From NCBI RefSeq assembly GCF_023373525.1, contig NZ_CP097218.1, forward strand, positions 1,054,001 through 1,118,000: DNA of 64,000 bases. Direction: 5' to 3'. The stretch comes from Brachybacterium kimchii. Lineage in GTDB: Bacteria; Actinomycetota; Actinomycetes; Actinomycetales; Dermabacteraceae. The translations under genes were made by a program, and so were the position numbers. A model generated the notes under the pieces. It was not told where the DNA came from. It worked only from the letters and a program-made list of their open reading frames with translations, and ran no database searches. Below are positions 25,205 through 36,554 of this stretch, one piece after another (the stretch's first letter is position 1; each line of letters opens with the position of its first letter).

Positions 25205-26373
25205 CCTCCTCGACCCCGGACCCCCGCTCCCGCACGTCGGCCCGCCCGGTCCCGGCCGGCGCCCCGCCCCGCGCCGTGCGGCCCTACGCGGTGCTCTTCG
25301 ACCACGTGCTGACGCGCCTGGACCCCGAGCGCGCGCATCGCCTCACGGTGCAGGCGCTACGCCTCTCGCAGGCGGTCCCCGGCGGGCATCTCGCGCTGCG
25401 CACCCTGTTCGGCACCCCGCGCCCTCTGGGCCGCGGGCACGCACCCGTGCACGCGCTCGGGCACGAGCATCCGACGCCCTTCGGCCTCGCCGCCGGCTTC
25501 GACAAGGACGCCGAGGTCCCGCTCGGCCTGCTGGACCTGGGCTTCGGGCACGTCGAGGTCGGCACCGTCACGGCGAAGCCGCAGCCGGGCAATCCGCGCC
25601 CGCGCTCCTTCCGCCTTCTCGCCGACCGCGCTCTGGTCAACCGCATGGGCTTCAACAACCACGGAGCGGCGGCCGCCGCCAAGCGGCTCGCCCTGGTGCG
25701 CCGCACCGAGCGCGGACAGCGCGCCGTGATCGGCGTGAACATCGGCAAGACCAAGGCGACGCTGCTCGCCGACGCGGCCGAGGACTACCGCTTCAGCGCC
25801 CGCACGCTCGCGCCCTATGCCTCGTACCTCGCGATCAACGTGTCCAGCCCCAACACGCCGGGGCTGCGCGACCTGCAGTCGACCGACGCGCTGCGCCCGA
25901 TCCTCGCCGCGGTCCTCGAGGAGGCGGGCGCCGTGGGCTCGCGGCTCGGCCGCGAGGTGCCGGTGCTCGTGAAGATCGCCCCCGACCTGCACGACGAGGA
26001 CGTGCGCGCGGTCGCCGCCCTCGCGAGGGACCTGGGACTCGCGGGCGTGATCGCGACCAACACGACCATCGACCGGCCTCGGGACCTGCGCACGGCCCGT
26101 CACCGGATCGAGCGCATCGGCGCCGGCGGGCTCTCGGGGCCCGTCCTCGCCCACCGCTCGCGGGAGGTCCTCGCGATCCTCCGCGAGCAGCTGCCCGCGG
26201 AGATGACGATCATCAGCTGCGGGGGCGTCGTCACCGCCGAGGACGTGCAGGAGCGCCTCGACGCCGGCGCCGACCTCGTCCAGGGCTACACGTCCCTCAT
26301 CTACGAGGGCCCGGCTTGGCCCGGACGGATCGCCCGTGCCCTCGGGCGCGGGCGCCGGGACCGCCGCGACTGA
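25201..26373 (+). CDS. pyrD: Dihydroorotate dehydrogenase, class 2 (quinone)
   Basis: Membrane-associated FMN enzyme of pyrimidine synthesis, oxidising dihydroorotate to orotate and passing electrons to quinone. At 390 aa it has the class 2 N-terminal helical extension ([23 protein letters not shown]), [11 protein letters not shown] (94-105), [22 protein letters not shown] with the catalytic Ser near 215, VKIAPD, ATNTT and the GAGGLSG/GCGGV FMN-binding loops. The start overlaps the preceding gene as GTGA. Other pyr genes are not in this window. Confidence 0.95.
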   Translation: MTSSTPDPRSRTSARPVPAGAPPRAVRPYAVLFDHVLTRLDPERAHRLTVQALRLSQAVPGGHLALRTLFGTPRPLGRGHAPVHALGHEHPTPFGLAAGFDKDAEVPLGLLDLGFGHVEVGTVTAKPQPGNPRPRSFRLLADRALVNRMGFNNHGAAAAAKRLALVRRTERGQRAVIGVNIGKTKATLLADAAEDYRFSARTLAPYASYLAINVSSPNTPGLRDLQSTDALRPILAAVLEEAGAVGSRLGREVPVLVKIAPDLHDEDVRAVAALARDLGLAGVIATNTTIDRPRDLRTARHRIERIGAGGLSGPVLAHRSREVLAILREQLPAEMTIISCGGVVTAEDVQERLDAGADLVQGYTSLIYEGPAWPGRIARALGRGRRDRRD

Positions 26374-26446
26374 GCCCGCGGGCCCCGACGGCCCGGGCGC
26401 GACGGCGCGGAGCAGACCAGCATCCTGGAGAGGAGGGAGCGGAGCG

Positions 26447-27823
26447 ATGGAGGAGGATCTCTTCACGCTCTCGGGCGATGCGCCCGCGCCGCGCACGCTC
26501 TCCGAGGGCAACCGGGACCATCGCGCGCCGCTCGCCGTGCGCATGCGGCCGCGCAGCCTCGAGGAGGTCGTCGGCCAGCACAAGGTGCTCGATCCCGGGA
26601 GTCCGCTGCGGCGGCTCGTCGCGGCCGACGACGCCCGCACCGCCCCCGCCTCGGTGATCCTCTGGGGCCCGCCCGGCACCGGCAAGACCACCCTCGCCTA
26701 CGTCGTCGCGACCTCCGGTGACCGCGAGTTCGTGGAGGTCAGCGCCGTGCTCGCAGGCGTCAAGGATCTGCGCGAGGTGATCGACCGGGCGCGCTCGCGC
26801 CTGCGCACCACGGGGCGCGAGACCGTCCTGTTCGTCGACGAGGTGCACCGCTTCTCGAAGTCCCAGCAGGACGCGCTGCTGCCGAGCGTCGAGAACCGCT
26901 GGGTCACCCTGATCGCCGCGACCACGGAGAACCCCTTCTTCTCGGTGATCTCTCCGCTGCTGTCCCGTTCGATCGTGCTGACGCTCGAGTCGCTGGCGAC
27001 CGAGGACCTCGAGGACCTCGTCGAACGGGCCCTCACCGACGAGCGCGGGCTCGGCGGCGAGATCACGCTGACCGACGACGCCCGCTCCTCTCTGCTGCGC
27101 CTCGGCGGGGGTGATGCCCGCAAGATCCTCACCTCCCTGGAGGCGGCGGCCGGCGCGGCCCTCATGAAGGGCGCCCATGAGGTCGACGCGGACACCCTCG
27201 CCCAGGCCGTCGATCGCGCGGCCCTGCGCTACGACCGCGAAGGCGACCAGCACTACGACGTCACCAGCGCCTTCATCAAGTCCATGCGCGGCTCGGATCC
27301 CGACGCCGCCCTGCACTACCTGGCACGGATGATCGAGGCGGGGGAGGACCCGCGCTTCATCGCCCGGCGCGTGGTGATCGCCGCGAGCGAGGAGGTCGGC
27401 ATGGCCGACCCCCAGGCCCTGCAGGTCGCCGTCGCGGCGATGCAGGCGGTGCAGATGCTCGGCATGCCCGAGGGCCGCATCCCCCTCGCCCAGGCCGTCG
27501 TCCACATCGCGACCGCCCCGAAGTCCAACCGCTCCTACCAGGCGCTCGACGCCGCGATCGCCGACGTGCGGGCGGGCAAGGGTGCCTCGGTCCCCGCGCA
27601 CCTGCGCGATGCCCACTACGGAGGAGCGGAATCCCTGGGCCACGGCGAGGGCTACAGGTACGCGCACGACGCCCCGCACGGCGTGGCGCGACAGCAGTAC
27701 CTTCCCGATGACCTCGCCGACTCCCACTACTACGAGCCGACCTCGCGCGGGGCGGAGGGCCCGATCGCCCGCAGCCTCCCCGAGCTGCGGCGCATCGTCC
27801 GCGGGGAGGGCCCCTCCTCGTGA
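26447..27823 (+). CDS. rarA: Replication-associated recombination protein A (AAA+ ATPase)
   Basis: Clamp-loader-like AAA+ ATPase (RarA/MgsA/WRNIP1) acting at stalled replication forks. The 458-aa protein has VVGQHKVL, Walker A GPPGTGKT (74-81), Walker B FVDEVHRF (D131, E132), sensor 1 ATTENP and the arginine finger region SPLLSRS, then the C-terminal tetramerisation domain with [22 protein letters not shown] 26447 follows AGGAGGGAGCGGAG. It lies just upstream of rpsD and alaS, the usual actinobacterial order. Confidence 0.95.
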   Translation: MEEDLFTLSGDAPAPRTLSEGNRDHRAPLAVRMRPRSLEEVVGQHKVLDPGSPLRRLVAADDARTAPASVILWGPPGTGKTTLAYVVATSGDREFVEVSAVLAGVKDLREVIDRARSRLRTTGRETVLFVDEVHRFSKSQQDALLPSVENRWVTLIAATTENPFFSVISPLLSRSIVLTLESLATEDLEDLVERALTDERGLGGEITLTDDARSSLLRLGGGDARKILTSLEAAAGAALMKGAHEVDADTLAQAVDRAALRYDREGDQHYDVTSAFIKSMRGSDPDAALHYLARMIEAGEDPRFIARRVVIAASEEVGMADPQALQVAVAAMQAVQMLGMPEGRIPLAQAVVHIATAPKSNRSYQALDAAIADVRAGKGASVPAHLRDAHYGGAESLGHGEGYRYAHDAPHGVARQQYLPDDLADSHYYEPTSRGAEGPIARSLPELRRIVRGEGPSS

Positions 27824-27865
27824 CCGACTCCACAGCCCTGACGGCGTGACATCGGCGCAGGTGAG

Positions 27866-27894
27866 TTGAGGGCGGGTCGAGGCGCGGATAGACT
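27866..27894 (+). promoter_or_regulatory. Promoter of rpsD with both hexamers
   Basis: TTGAGG (27866-27871) and TAGACT (27889-27894) are separated by 17 nt, the best sigma-70-type promoter in the window. The start should fall near 27901, giving a leader of about 54 nt. Confidence 0.8.
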
Positions 27895-27901
27895 GGGCCG
27901 C

Positions 27902-27954
27902 TGAATCCGCGGCTGCCTTACTGGATTCACACCACGCGAACAGAGGTATACCTC
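27902..27954 (+). promoter_or_regulatory. Structured rpsD leader, possible autoregulatory site
   Basis: The leader contains gaatcc and ggattc pairing around a 14-nt loop (27903-27928) and then a perfect 12-bp palindrome gaggtatacctc at 27943-27954. The palindrome includes the SD (GAGG) and abuts the GTG start. S4 represses its own mRNA in other bacteria; whether this leader does so is inference. Confidence 0.45.
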
Positions 27955-28581
27955 GTGACCAACGTCACCCGCGCGCGTCGCCAGGCGCGCCTGTCCCGAG
28001 CCCTCGGGCTCCCGCTGACCCCGAAGTCCGTCAAGTACTTCGAGAAGCGCCCCTACCCCCCGGGCGAGCACGGCCGTGCCCGCCGCCGCACCGAGTCCGA
28101 CTACGCGGTGCGCCTGAAGGAGAAGCAGCGTCTGCGCGCTCAGTACGCGCTGCGCGAGAAGCAGCTGCACCGCATCTACCTCGATGCGCGCAAGGAGGCC
28201 GGCCTGACCGGTGAGAGCATGGTCGAGCTGCTCGAGATGCGCCTGGACGCGCTCGTCCTGCGCTCCGGCTTCGCCCGCACCACCCTGCAGGCCCGCCAGG
28301 CCGTCTCCCACCGCCACATCCTCGTGGACGGCAAGATCGTGGACCGCCCCTCCTACCGCGTGAAGGTCGGGCAGACCATCCAGGTCAAGCCGCGCTCGCA
28401 GGCCGTCGAGGGCTTCCAGATCGCCGCGGAGGGGGGCAACAGCGACGTCCTCGCCGCCACGCCCTCCTACCTGTCGGTCGAGCTGGACCAGCTCAAGTCG
28501 AAGCTCGTGGCGCGCCCCAAGCGCTCCGAGGTCCCCGTGACCTGCGAGGTCCAGATGGTCGTCGAGTACTACGCTCGCTGA
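27955..28581 (+). CDS. rpsD: 30S ribosomal protein S4
   Basis: Primary 16S rRNA-binding protein that nucleates the 30S subunit. The 208-aa protein begins TNVTRARRQARLSRALG and carries the S4 RNA-binding domain around residues 95-155 (LRLDALVLRSGFARTTLQARQAVSHRHILVDGK region). The N-terminal zinc cysteines of some S4 proteins are absent, so this is the C-minus type. Here S4 is monocistronic, outside the spc/alpha operons, as is usual in Micrococcales. Confidence 0.97.
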   Translation: MTNVTRARRQARLSRALGLPLTPKSVKYFEKRPYPPGEHGRARRRTESDYAVRLKEKQRLRAQYALREKQLHRIYLDARKEAGLTGESMVELLEMRLDALVLRSGFARTTLQARQAVSHRHILVDGKIVDRPSYRVKVGQTIQVKPRSQAVEGFQIAAEGGNSDVLAATPSYLSVELDQLKSKLVARPKRSEVPVTCEVQMVVEYYAR

Positions 28582-28602
28582 CCCTTCGCGACGACCTCGT
28601 CC

Positions 28603-28624
28603 CGGGCGGGCCCTGGCCCGTCCG
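28603..28624 (+). terminator. Terminator of rpsD
   Basis: cgggcgggcc and ggcccgtccg form a 10-bp stem (one G-T pair) with a 2-nt loop, 21 nt after the rpsD stop. TACCCT at 28653-28658 is a weak candidate -10 for the following alaS operon. Confidence 0.55.
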
Positions 28625-28769
28625 GAACGTGCCCCGGCAGGTGTGCTTCACGTACCCTGACCGGGGCTTCGTCGTCCTCGGGCAGACTCCCGACGATCCT
28701 GCCCGCGCGACATCCCGCGCCCCACGCCCATCCCGCCCCCGCGGCGGCCCAGGAAGGACCCCGACCTCC

Positions 28770-31468
<2,699 letters not shown>

Positions 31469-31469
<1 letters not shown>

Positions 31470-31981
31470 TGCCCGAGGATCCGCAGGAGACCCCCCGGCG
31501 GTTCGTACGGCTCGGGGTCGATGTCGGAGACGTGCGGGTGGGCCTCGCCCGGAGCGATCTGGACGGGCTGCTCGCCACGCCTGTCGAGACCCTGCCGCGG
31601 GACGGGGCGGTCGCGGGCGTCGTGTCGCAGGCCCGCGAGCTCGAGGCCCGTGCCATCATGGTCGGGCTTCCGCGCTCGCTGAGCGGGCAGGAGGGGCCGG
31701 CCGCCGCGAAGGCGCGTGCTTTCGCCGACGAGCTCGCCGATGCCCTGCGCGCGCAGGGCATCGTGGCCGAGATCCGCTTCGTCGACGAGCGTCTGACGAC
31801 GGTCACGGCGCACCAGGCCCTCCATCGCTCCGGGCGGAAGGGCCGCCGGCACAGGTCCGTCGTGGACCAGGTGGCGGCGGTGATGATCCTGCAGCAGGCG
31901 CTGGAGGTCGAGCGCAGCACGGGGCGCGCCCCCGGCGAGCTGCTCGAGACCGCGCCGGACACCGAGGGAGAGGGCCGATGA
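31469..31981 (+). CDS. ruvX: Putative pre-16S rRNA nuclease / Holliday junction resolvase YqgF
   Basis: RNase H-fold nuclease that processes the 5' end of 16S rRNA. The 170-aa protein has the conserved GVDVGDVRVGLA (D18), GLPRSLSGQEGPAA, FVDERLTTV and VVDQVAAVMIL with the acidic active-site residues. The ATG overlaps the alaS stop by 1 nt. The position between alaS and mltG is the conserved actinobacterial order. Confidence 0.95.
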
Positions 31982-33651
31982 GCGAGGACGACCGCGAGTC
32001 GCCGGAGCAGGCCGCGGGCTCGCGCCATGTGCGTCGGCCGCGCCCCCATGGCCGACGCGCCCGCCGGATCGATCCCGCCGCCGAGCCCGGCGGCTCGACC
32101 CCGGGCGTCGCCGCGGGCCGCTCTGACGAGCAGCGGCGCGCGCTCGAGGAGGCCCGTCACGCGCTGCGCGTGCGCCGGGGCGAGGACGCCGCCCCCGAGA
32201 CCTCGCCCGCGGCGAGCGGCGACCTCCCGCGCGGCCATCGCGCGGCCGCGGCCCGGCCCGAGCCTGTGCTCACGCCCGCGCCGCAGGCGCACGGGGACGC
32301 GCACCCGCACGGGGACCGAGACCCGGCGCCCGACCACGAGCCCGACGAGCCCGCCGATCACGAGGCAGGACCGGGCGACGACGAGGCGGCACCCGCGTCC
32401 GCGTCCGCACTCGCCGCCGACGGCCGTCGCGAGGACGTCGAGGAGCATGACGACCACGTCGTCCACGACGACCACGAGGCCGTCGACTCCCACCATGAGG
32501 ACGACGACGAGGAGGTCGAGGACCACGAGGACGATGCCCACCCCTTCGACGGCTTCGCGCACGAGCAGAAGCGCCGCTCGCCCCTGCACATCCTGCCCGT
32601 CCTGCTGGTGCTCGTGGTCGTCCTGGCCGTGGGGGCCGGCGCGGTGTACGGCTACTCCTGGCTGCGCGGGAATGTGAGCGTGGGACAGGCGCAGGACGAC
32701 GACTTCACGGGCACGGGCAGCGACGAGGAGGTCGTCATCGAGATCTCCGAGGGCGACACCGGGTCCGACATCGCCAAGACCCTCACGGACAAGGGCGTCA
32801 TCAAGTCCGCGCCCCCCTTCGTGCGCCTGTTCGGCACCAGCCAGGAGGCCAGCAAGATCCAGCCGGGCTCGTACCGGGTGAACACGAAGATGTCCTCCGC
32901 CTCGGCGCTCGAGGCGCTCCTGGATCCCTCCAGCCAGACCGGTCTGCGCGTCACGATCCCCGAGGGCATGCGCATGAAGGACATCTTCGAGCGCGTCTCC
33001 AAGACCACCGGGATCCCGGAGAAGGACTTCGAGAAGGCCGCGAAGAACTACACCGACTACGGCATCCCGAAGAACAAGGCGGACAGCCCCGAGGGGTACC
33101 TGTGGCCGGGGCGCTACGACATCCCCGAGGATGCCTCCGCGGGCGATGTCCTCACCATGATGTGGGAGCGGATGGAGACCGAGCTCGACGACCTCGACGT
33201 CGCCCCCGAGGACCGCGAGAAGGTGCTCACCCTCGCGTCGATCGCGGAGAAGGAGGCGCGCGACCCCGACGACTACGGCCGTGTGGTGCGCACTCTCGAG
33301 AACCGCCTCGAGGGGGCGGGCGACGCCCACGGCAAGCCCATGAAGCTGCAGCTCGACTCCACGGTCGCCTACTTCTCGGGCAGCGACTCGATCTCCACCA
33401 CGCCGAAGCAGCGCGAGACCGACAGCCCGTACAACACCTATCTGCACGAGGGGCTGCCGGCCGGCCCGATCTCGAACCCCGGGAAGGCGACCCTCGAGGC
33501 GGCGGCCGATCCGCCCCAGGGCAAGTGGCTGTACTGGGTGACCGTGGACACCAGCACGGGCGAGACGAAGTTCGCCGACACCTATGCCGAGCACGAGAAG
33601 AACGTGGCCGAGTGGAAGCAGCGGGCGGCGTCGAAGGACGCGGACGGATGA
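31978..33651 (+). CDS. mltG: Endolytic transglycosylase MltG with acidic His-rich cytoplasmic region
   Basis: Cleaves nascent peptidoglycan strands and is thought to set glycan length. The 557-aa protein has a ~200-residue cytoplasmic N-terminus, one membrane helix (about 204-226) and an extracellular YceG domain with a LysM-like part (ISEGDTGSDIAKTL) and the catalytic glutamate E424 in ASIAEKEA; the family motif LPAGPISNPG follows. The cytoplasmic region is low complexity: basic at first, then about residues 95-190 dominated by Asp, Glu and His (HDDHVVHDDHEAVD, EVEDHEDDAHPFD). Such an extension is variable between species. Overlaps ruvX and aroE by 4 nt. Confidence 0.95.
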   Translation: MSEDDRESPEQAAGSRHVRRPRPHGRRARRIDPAAEPGGSTPGVAAGRSDEQRRALEEARHALRVRRGEDAAPETSPAASGDLPRGHRAAAARPEPVLTPAPQAHGDAHPHGDRDPAPDHEPDEPADHEAGPGDDEAAPASASALAADGRREDVEEHDDHVVHDDHEAVDSHHEDDDEEVEDHEDDAHPFDGFAHEQKRRSPLHILPVLLVLVVVLAVGAGAVYGYSWLRGNVSVGQAQDDDFTGTGSDEEVVIEISEGDTGSDIAKTLTDKGVIKSAPPFVRLFGTSQEASKIQPGSYRVNTKMSSASALEALLDPSSQTGLRVTIPEGMRMKDIFERVSKTTGIPEKDFEKAAKNYTDYGIPKNKADSPEGYLWPGRYDIPEDASAGDVLTMMWERMETELDDLDVAPEDREKVLTLASIAEKEARDPDDYGRVVRTLENRLEGAGDAHGKPMKLQLDSTVAYFSGSDSISTTPKQRETDSPYNTYLHEGLPAGPISNPGKATLEAAADPPQGKWLYWVTVDTSTGETKFADTYAEHEKNVAEWKQRAASKDADG

Positions 33652-34523
33652 GCGGCTCCGGGCACGGACCGCGGCTCTTCGCCGTGGTCGGCTCGCCGAT
33701 CGCGCACTCGCTCTCCCCGGCGCTCCACACGGCCGCGTACCGCGCGCTGGGCATCGCGGACGCGCAGTACGGTCGCTTCGAAGTCCCCTCCGGGCAGCTG
33801 GAGACCTTCCTGACCATGGGGGAGGGCGCACGCCTGCAGGGACTGAGCGTGACCATGCCCGGCAAGGTCGAGGCGCATGATCTCGCGTCCTCCCGCGACA
33901 CGACGGCGCGGATGCTGGGGATCGCGAACACTCTGGTGCGCACGCCGTCCGGCGACTGGCGGGCGGAGAACCACGACGTCCACGGGATCGTCGCGGCCCT
34001 CGGGGACCACTCCCTGAGCGCCTGTCGCACGGTGGGCGTCCTGGGATCGGGGGCGACGGCGGTCTCGGCGCTCGCGGCGGCCTCACGACTCGGCGCCTCC
34101 GAGGTGCTGCTGACGGCCCGCAGCCCGGAGAAGCTCGCGCCCCTGCGCGCCCTCGCCCGCGACCTCGGCATGGGCAGCCGCGAGGTGCCCTTCTCCCGCA
34201 GCCGCGAGGTGCTCGGCGCCGACGCGGTGGTCAGCGCACTCGCGATCGACGGCGCCCGGCGCGTCGCCGAGGACTGGCGGAGGCAGGGCGTCGACTCCGT
34301 GCCGCCGGTGTTCCTCGACGCTCTCTACGATCCCTGGCCGGCCCCGCTCGCGGCGATCGTCGCCGAGCACGGGGGAGAGGTCGCCAGCGGCCTCGAGATG
34401 CTCGTGCACCAGGCGGACATGCAGCTGCGCTCGATGCTGGGGATCTCCGGCGCACCGCTGGAGGCGATGCGGGAGGCCGCGCGGAGCGCGCTCGCGCAGC
34501 AGGCCGGTCCCGCGCAGTCCTGA
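33648..34523 (+). CDS. aroE: Shikimate dehydrogenase family protein
   Basis: NADPH-dependent reduction of dehydroshikimate in aromatic amino-acid synthesis. The 291-aa protein keeps the substrate serines S21/S23 (HSLSP), catalytic K73 (TMPGK) and D110 (ENHDVHG), a Rossmann glycine motif (VLGSGATAVSA) and GLEMLVHQ near the C-terminus. The substrate loop is slightly unusual (SVTMPGK instead of NVTIPYK), as in many actinobacterial AroE proteins. Last gene of the alaS operon. Confidence 0.93.
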   Translation: MSGSGHGPRLFAVVGSPIAHSLSPALHTAAYRALGIADAQYGRFEVPSGQLETFLTMGEGARLQGLSVTMPGKVEAHDLASSRDTTARMLGIANTLVRTPSGDWRAENHDVHGIVAALGDHSLSACRTVGVLGSGATAVSALAAASRLGASEVLLTARSPEKLAPLRALARDLGMGSREVPFSRSREVLGADAVVSALAIDGARRVAEDWRRQGVDSVPPVFLDALYDPWPAPLAAIVAEHGGEVASGLEMLVHQADMQLRSMLGISGAPLEAMREAARSALAQQAGPAQS

Positions 34524-34571
34524 TCCGACGCACGGCGGTGCGGACGCTCGGCGGTCCGGCTCCTCGCACGG

Positions 34572-34610
34572 CGAAGGCCCCCGATCTGCACTGCAGATCA
34601 GGGGCCTTCG
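34572..34610. terminator. Long bidirectional terminator between aroE and tRNA-Leu
   Basis: cgaaggcccc (34572-34581) pairs with ggggccttcg (34601-34610), continued after one mismatch by gatctgca/tgcagatc, giving an almost perfect 18-bp hairpin between the convergent aroE and tRNA genes. Confidence 0.8.
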
Positions 34611-34616
34611 AGCGGG

Positions 34617-34702
34617 TGTCCGAGGGGGGACTTGAACCCCCACGACCTAATACGGCCACTAGCACCTCAAGCTAGCGCGTCTACCAATTCCGCCACCCGG
34701 AC
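34617..34702 (-). tRNA. tRNA-Leu (anticodon GAG)
   Basis: On the minus strand an 86-nt class II tRNA folds cleanly: acceptor GTCCGGG with CTCGGAC (one G-U) and discriminator A, D-arm with GGAATTGGTAGAC, anticodon stem CTAGC/GCTAG enclosing TTGAGGT (anticodon GAG at the 34-36 positions), a long variable arm, and the T-loop GTTCAAGTC. The 3' CCA is not encoded (CCC follows the discriminator), so it must be added post-transcriptionally. It reads the leucine CUC/CUU codons. Confidence 0.97.
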
Positions 34703-34796
34703 AGGTGGTCACCGTGTCGGCGACATGGAGACTCTAGCACGGAGAAAGGGCCGTGCCACCTCCGCATACGCCCATCCGGCCCGTTCGTGAACAGAG

Positions 34797-35276
34797 TCAC
34801 TCGGCGGCAGCGCGGATGCCCTCGAGAAGGCTGAGCACGCGGTCGATCTCGTCGAGCGCCCTCGCCGCCGACGGGTCCTCGCGCTGCTGGTCGAGCTGGT
34901 GGCGGAGGTCCTCGAGCGCCGCCGCAGCCAGGCAGGGCAGCGGCGCGCGCGGAGGAGCCTCGCCCGACTCGACGGCGACATGGATCTCGGCCAGCACCGC
35001 TCGCAGCTCGTGCAGGCTCGTCGCCTCGAGATCCGTGATCGCGTCGACGCGCGCACGAGCCGCGAGGGACGCGCAGCGGCGCAGCAGCTCGTCGGCCCGC
35101 GCGGGGCGCGGCCGGGCGACGATCGGGGAGGGGATCTCGGGGACCGCGGCGACCTCAGGGGCCTCGATGGTCGACTCCTCGGGCAGCAGAGCGCCTGCGT
35201 CGAGCACATCGTGCTCAGCGGGGGCAGGGGCGACGGGTCGGAACGAGCCCTCGTGGGTCGTCGCGATCGCGGACAT
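34797..35276 (-). CDS. Hypothetical helical protein (159 aa)
   Basis: Not recognised. The N-terminal ~65 residues are Ala/Pro/Glu-rich and probably disordered; the rest is predicted helical with Leu/Ala-rich heptad-like stretches (ADELLRRCASLAARARVDAI, LEDLRHQLDQQ, LDEIDRVLSLLEGI). No signal peptide or membrane segment. The ATG at 35276 is chosen because GGAGGT precedes it at a good distance; ATG 35288 or 35360 are upstream alternatives. Codon use matches its neighbours, so it is probably a real, lineage-restricted gene. Confidence 0.7.
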   Translation of the reverse strand: MSAIATTHEGSFRPVAPAPAEHDVLDAGALLPEESTIEAPEVAAVPEIPSPIVARPRPARADELLRRCASLAARARVDAITDLEATSLHELRAVLAEIHVAVESGEAPPRAPLPCLAAAALEDLRHQLDQQREDPSAARALDEIDRVLSLLEGIRAAAE

Positions 35277-35369
35277 ATCCACCTCCATGTGGGTCCTCGG
35301 TGTGCCCGCTGTCCGCCGGCCCCTCTCCGGGGCGCTGCGGTGGACGCCGGGCATCGCCACCAGGACAGA

Positions 35370-35388
35370 ACTTTACTCATCCTTTACT
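35370..35388. promoter_or_regulatory. AT-rich direct repeats in the trmL divergent region
   Basis: CTTTACT occurs at 35371-35377 and again at 35382-35388, exactly 11 bp apart, in the only AT-rich patch of the 195-bp gap between divergent genes. On the minus strand TAAAGT (35370-35375) fits a -10 for the hypothetical gene. The spacing suggests a protein binding one DNA face, but the binder is unknown. Confidence 0.4.
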
Positions 35389-35471
35389 GGGAAGTCCATG
35401 TGTGGGGGACCGCGCGGCGCGCCACGGCCGCGTGTCGGTGACGGGTCCGCAGGGGTGGAAGGATTCTGCCC

Positions 35472-35936
35472 ATGGTCCATGTCTTCTTCCACGAGCCGCG
35501 CATCGCGGGCAACACGGGCAGCGCGATCCGGCTCTCCGCGGTCACCGGCGCGCCTCTGCACCTCATCGAGCCCCTCGGCTTCGCCCTCGAGGACTCCAAG
35601 CTGCGTCGCGCGGGACTCGATTACCACGATCTCGCCACGACGACGGTGCACCCGGACATCGAGGAGGCCCTCGCGGCGCTCCCGGAGTCGCGCGTCTTCG
35701 CCTTCACCTCGCACACCGAGCACTCCTTCGCGGACGTCGAGTATCGGGACGAGGACGTGCTGCTGTTCGGTGCGGAGCCGACGGGCCTGCCCGAGGAGGT
35801 CCTGGCCCATCCGCGCATCACCGCCCAGGTGCGCATCCCCATGCTCCCCGCCCGGCGCTCGCTCAACCTCGCGGCCGCCGCGTCGATCGCGGTCTACGAG
35901 GCGTGGCGACAGCAGGGGTATCCCGGCGGCGCCTGA
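35472..35936 (+). CDS. trmL: tRNA (cytidine(34)/uridine(34)-2'-O)-methyltransferase TrmL
   Basis: SPOUT-class enzyme that methylates the wobble ribose of certain leucine tRNAs. The 154-aa length is typical. It has the N-terminal EPRIAGNTGSAIRL motif, LLFGAEPTGLPEEV (motif 2) and IPMLPARRSLNLAAAASIAVYEAW (motif 3, forming the knot). The ATG at 35472 has GGAAGG upstream. A tRNA-Leu gene lies 770 bp away, probably by chance. Confidence 0.94.
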   Translation: MVHVFFHEPRIAGNTGSAIRLSAVTGAPLHLIEPLGFALEDSKLRRAGLDYHDLATTTVHPDIEEALAALPESRVFAFTSHTEHSFADVEYRDEDVLLFGAEPTGLPEEVLAHPRITAQVRIPMLPARRSLNLAAAASIAVYEAWRQQGYPGGA

Positions 35937-35956
35937 CCCTGACCCTCGCCGGCGGC

Positions 35957-36457
35957 TCACATCCCGAGCGCGGACCGCACGAGCGGCGCGCCCAGGAGCC
36001 CCAGGAAGGGACCCGCGAGCAGCACCGGGCCGAAGGCGAAGCGCGATCCGCCCGAGCCGGTCGCGATCATCACCGCGACCCCGATGATCCCGCCCAGCAG
36101 GGCGGTGCCGAGCGCGCCCGCGATGAGCACCTCGGGTCCCAGCGCCGTGCTCATGAGCACGACGGCCGGCGCCGTCTTCGCATCCCCCATGCCGATCAGC
36201 TGCGGCGCGAGCAGGGCGATCCCGATCCCCGCCGCGGCCACCACGAGGGCGAGGACCGCGGCCGCGCCGAGCCGGGGACGCAGCGCAGGCTCGAGAAGCG
36301 CGAGCACGCCCAGGACGAGCGCGAGCAGGACCGTGAGCGAGGCGACCCAGCGGTTGGGCAGGCGATGCTGGGCGCCGTCGATCGCGCTGAGCACGACGGC
36401 GTGGGGGAGGTACACCGCGAGCAGCGGGACCAGGAGGATCTCGGGGACGGGGCTCAC
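35957..36457 (-). CDS. A24 prepilin-peptidase-like membrane protease, orphan
   Basis: A 166-aa multi-helix membrane protein with both aspartates of the A24 active site: D27 in SAIDGAQHRLPN and D92 in GMGDAKT. The FAFGPVLLAGPFLG motif near the C-terminus is also typical. It lacks the N-terminal methylase/zinc half of PilD, like TadV and archaeal peptidases. No pilin, secretion ATPase or tad gene lies nearby; similar orphan A24 genes occur near aroE in mycobacteria (Rv2551c), so the location is ancestral. Substrate unknown. Confidence 0.88.
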   Translation of the reverse strand: MSPVPEILLVPLLAVYLPHAVVLSAIDGAQHRLPNRWVASLTVLLALVLGVLALLEPALRPRLGAAAVLALVVAAAGIGIALLAPQLIGMGDAKTAPAVVLMSTALGPEVLIAGALGTALLGGIIGVAVMIATGSGGSRFAFGPVLLAGPFLGLLGAPLVRSALGM

Positions 36458-36554
36458 GCGCTCATTCCAGCAGATGCGCGGCGCGCGGGCACCGACTCGT
36501 CGCCGCGCTGTGGACGACGCCCCCTGGGGAGGACCGTCGGCCCTGCGCGGCGGG

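Noticed and set aside
32260..32580. A frameshift in mltG producing the odd His/Asp-rich region
   Set aside because: The frame stays open from the overlapped start through the membrane helix and catalytic domain, and the region keeps strong third-position GC, so it is genuinely coding.
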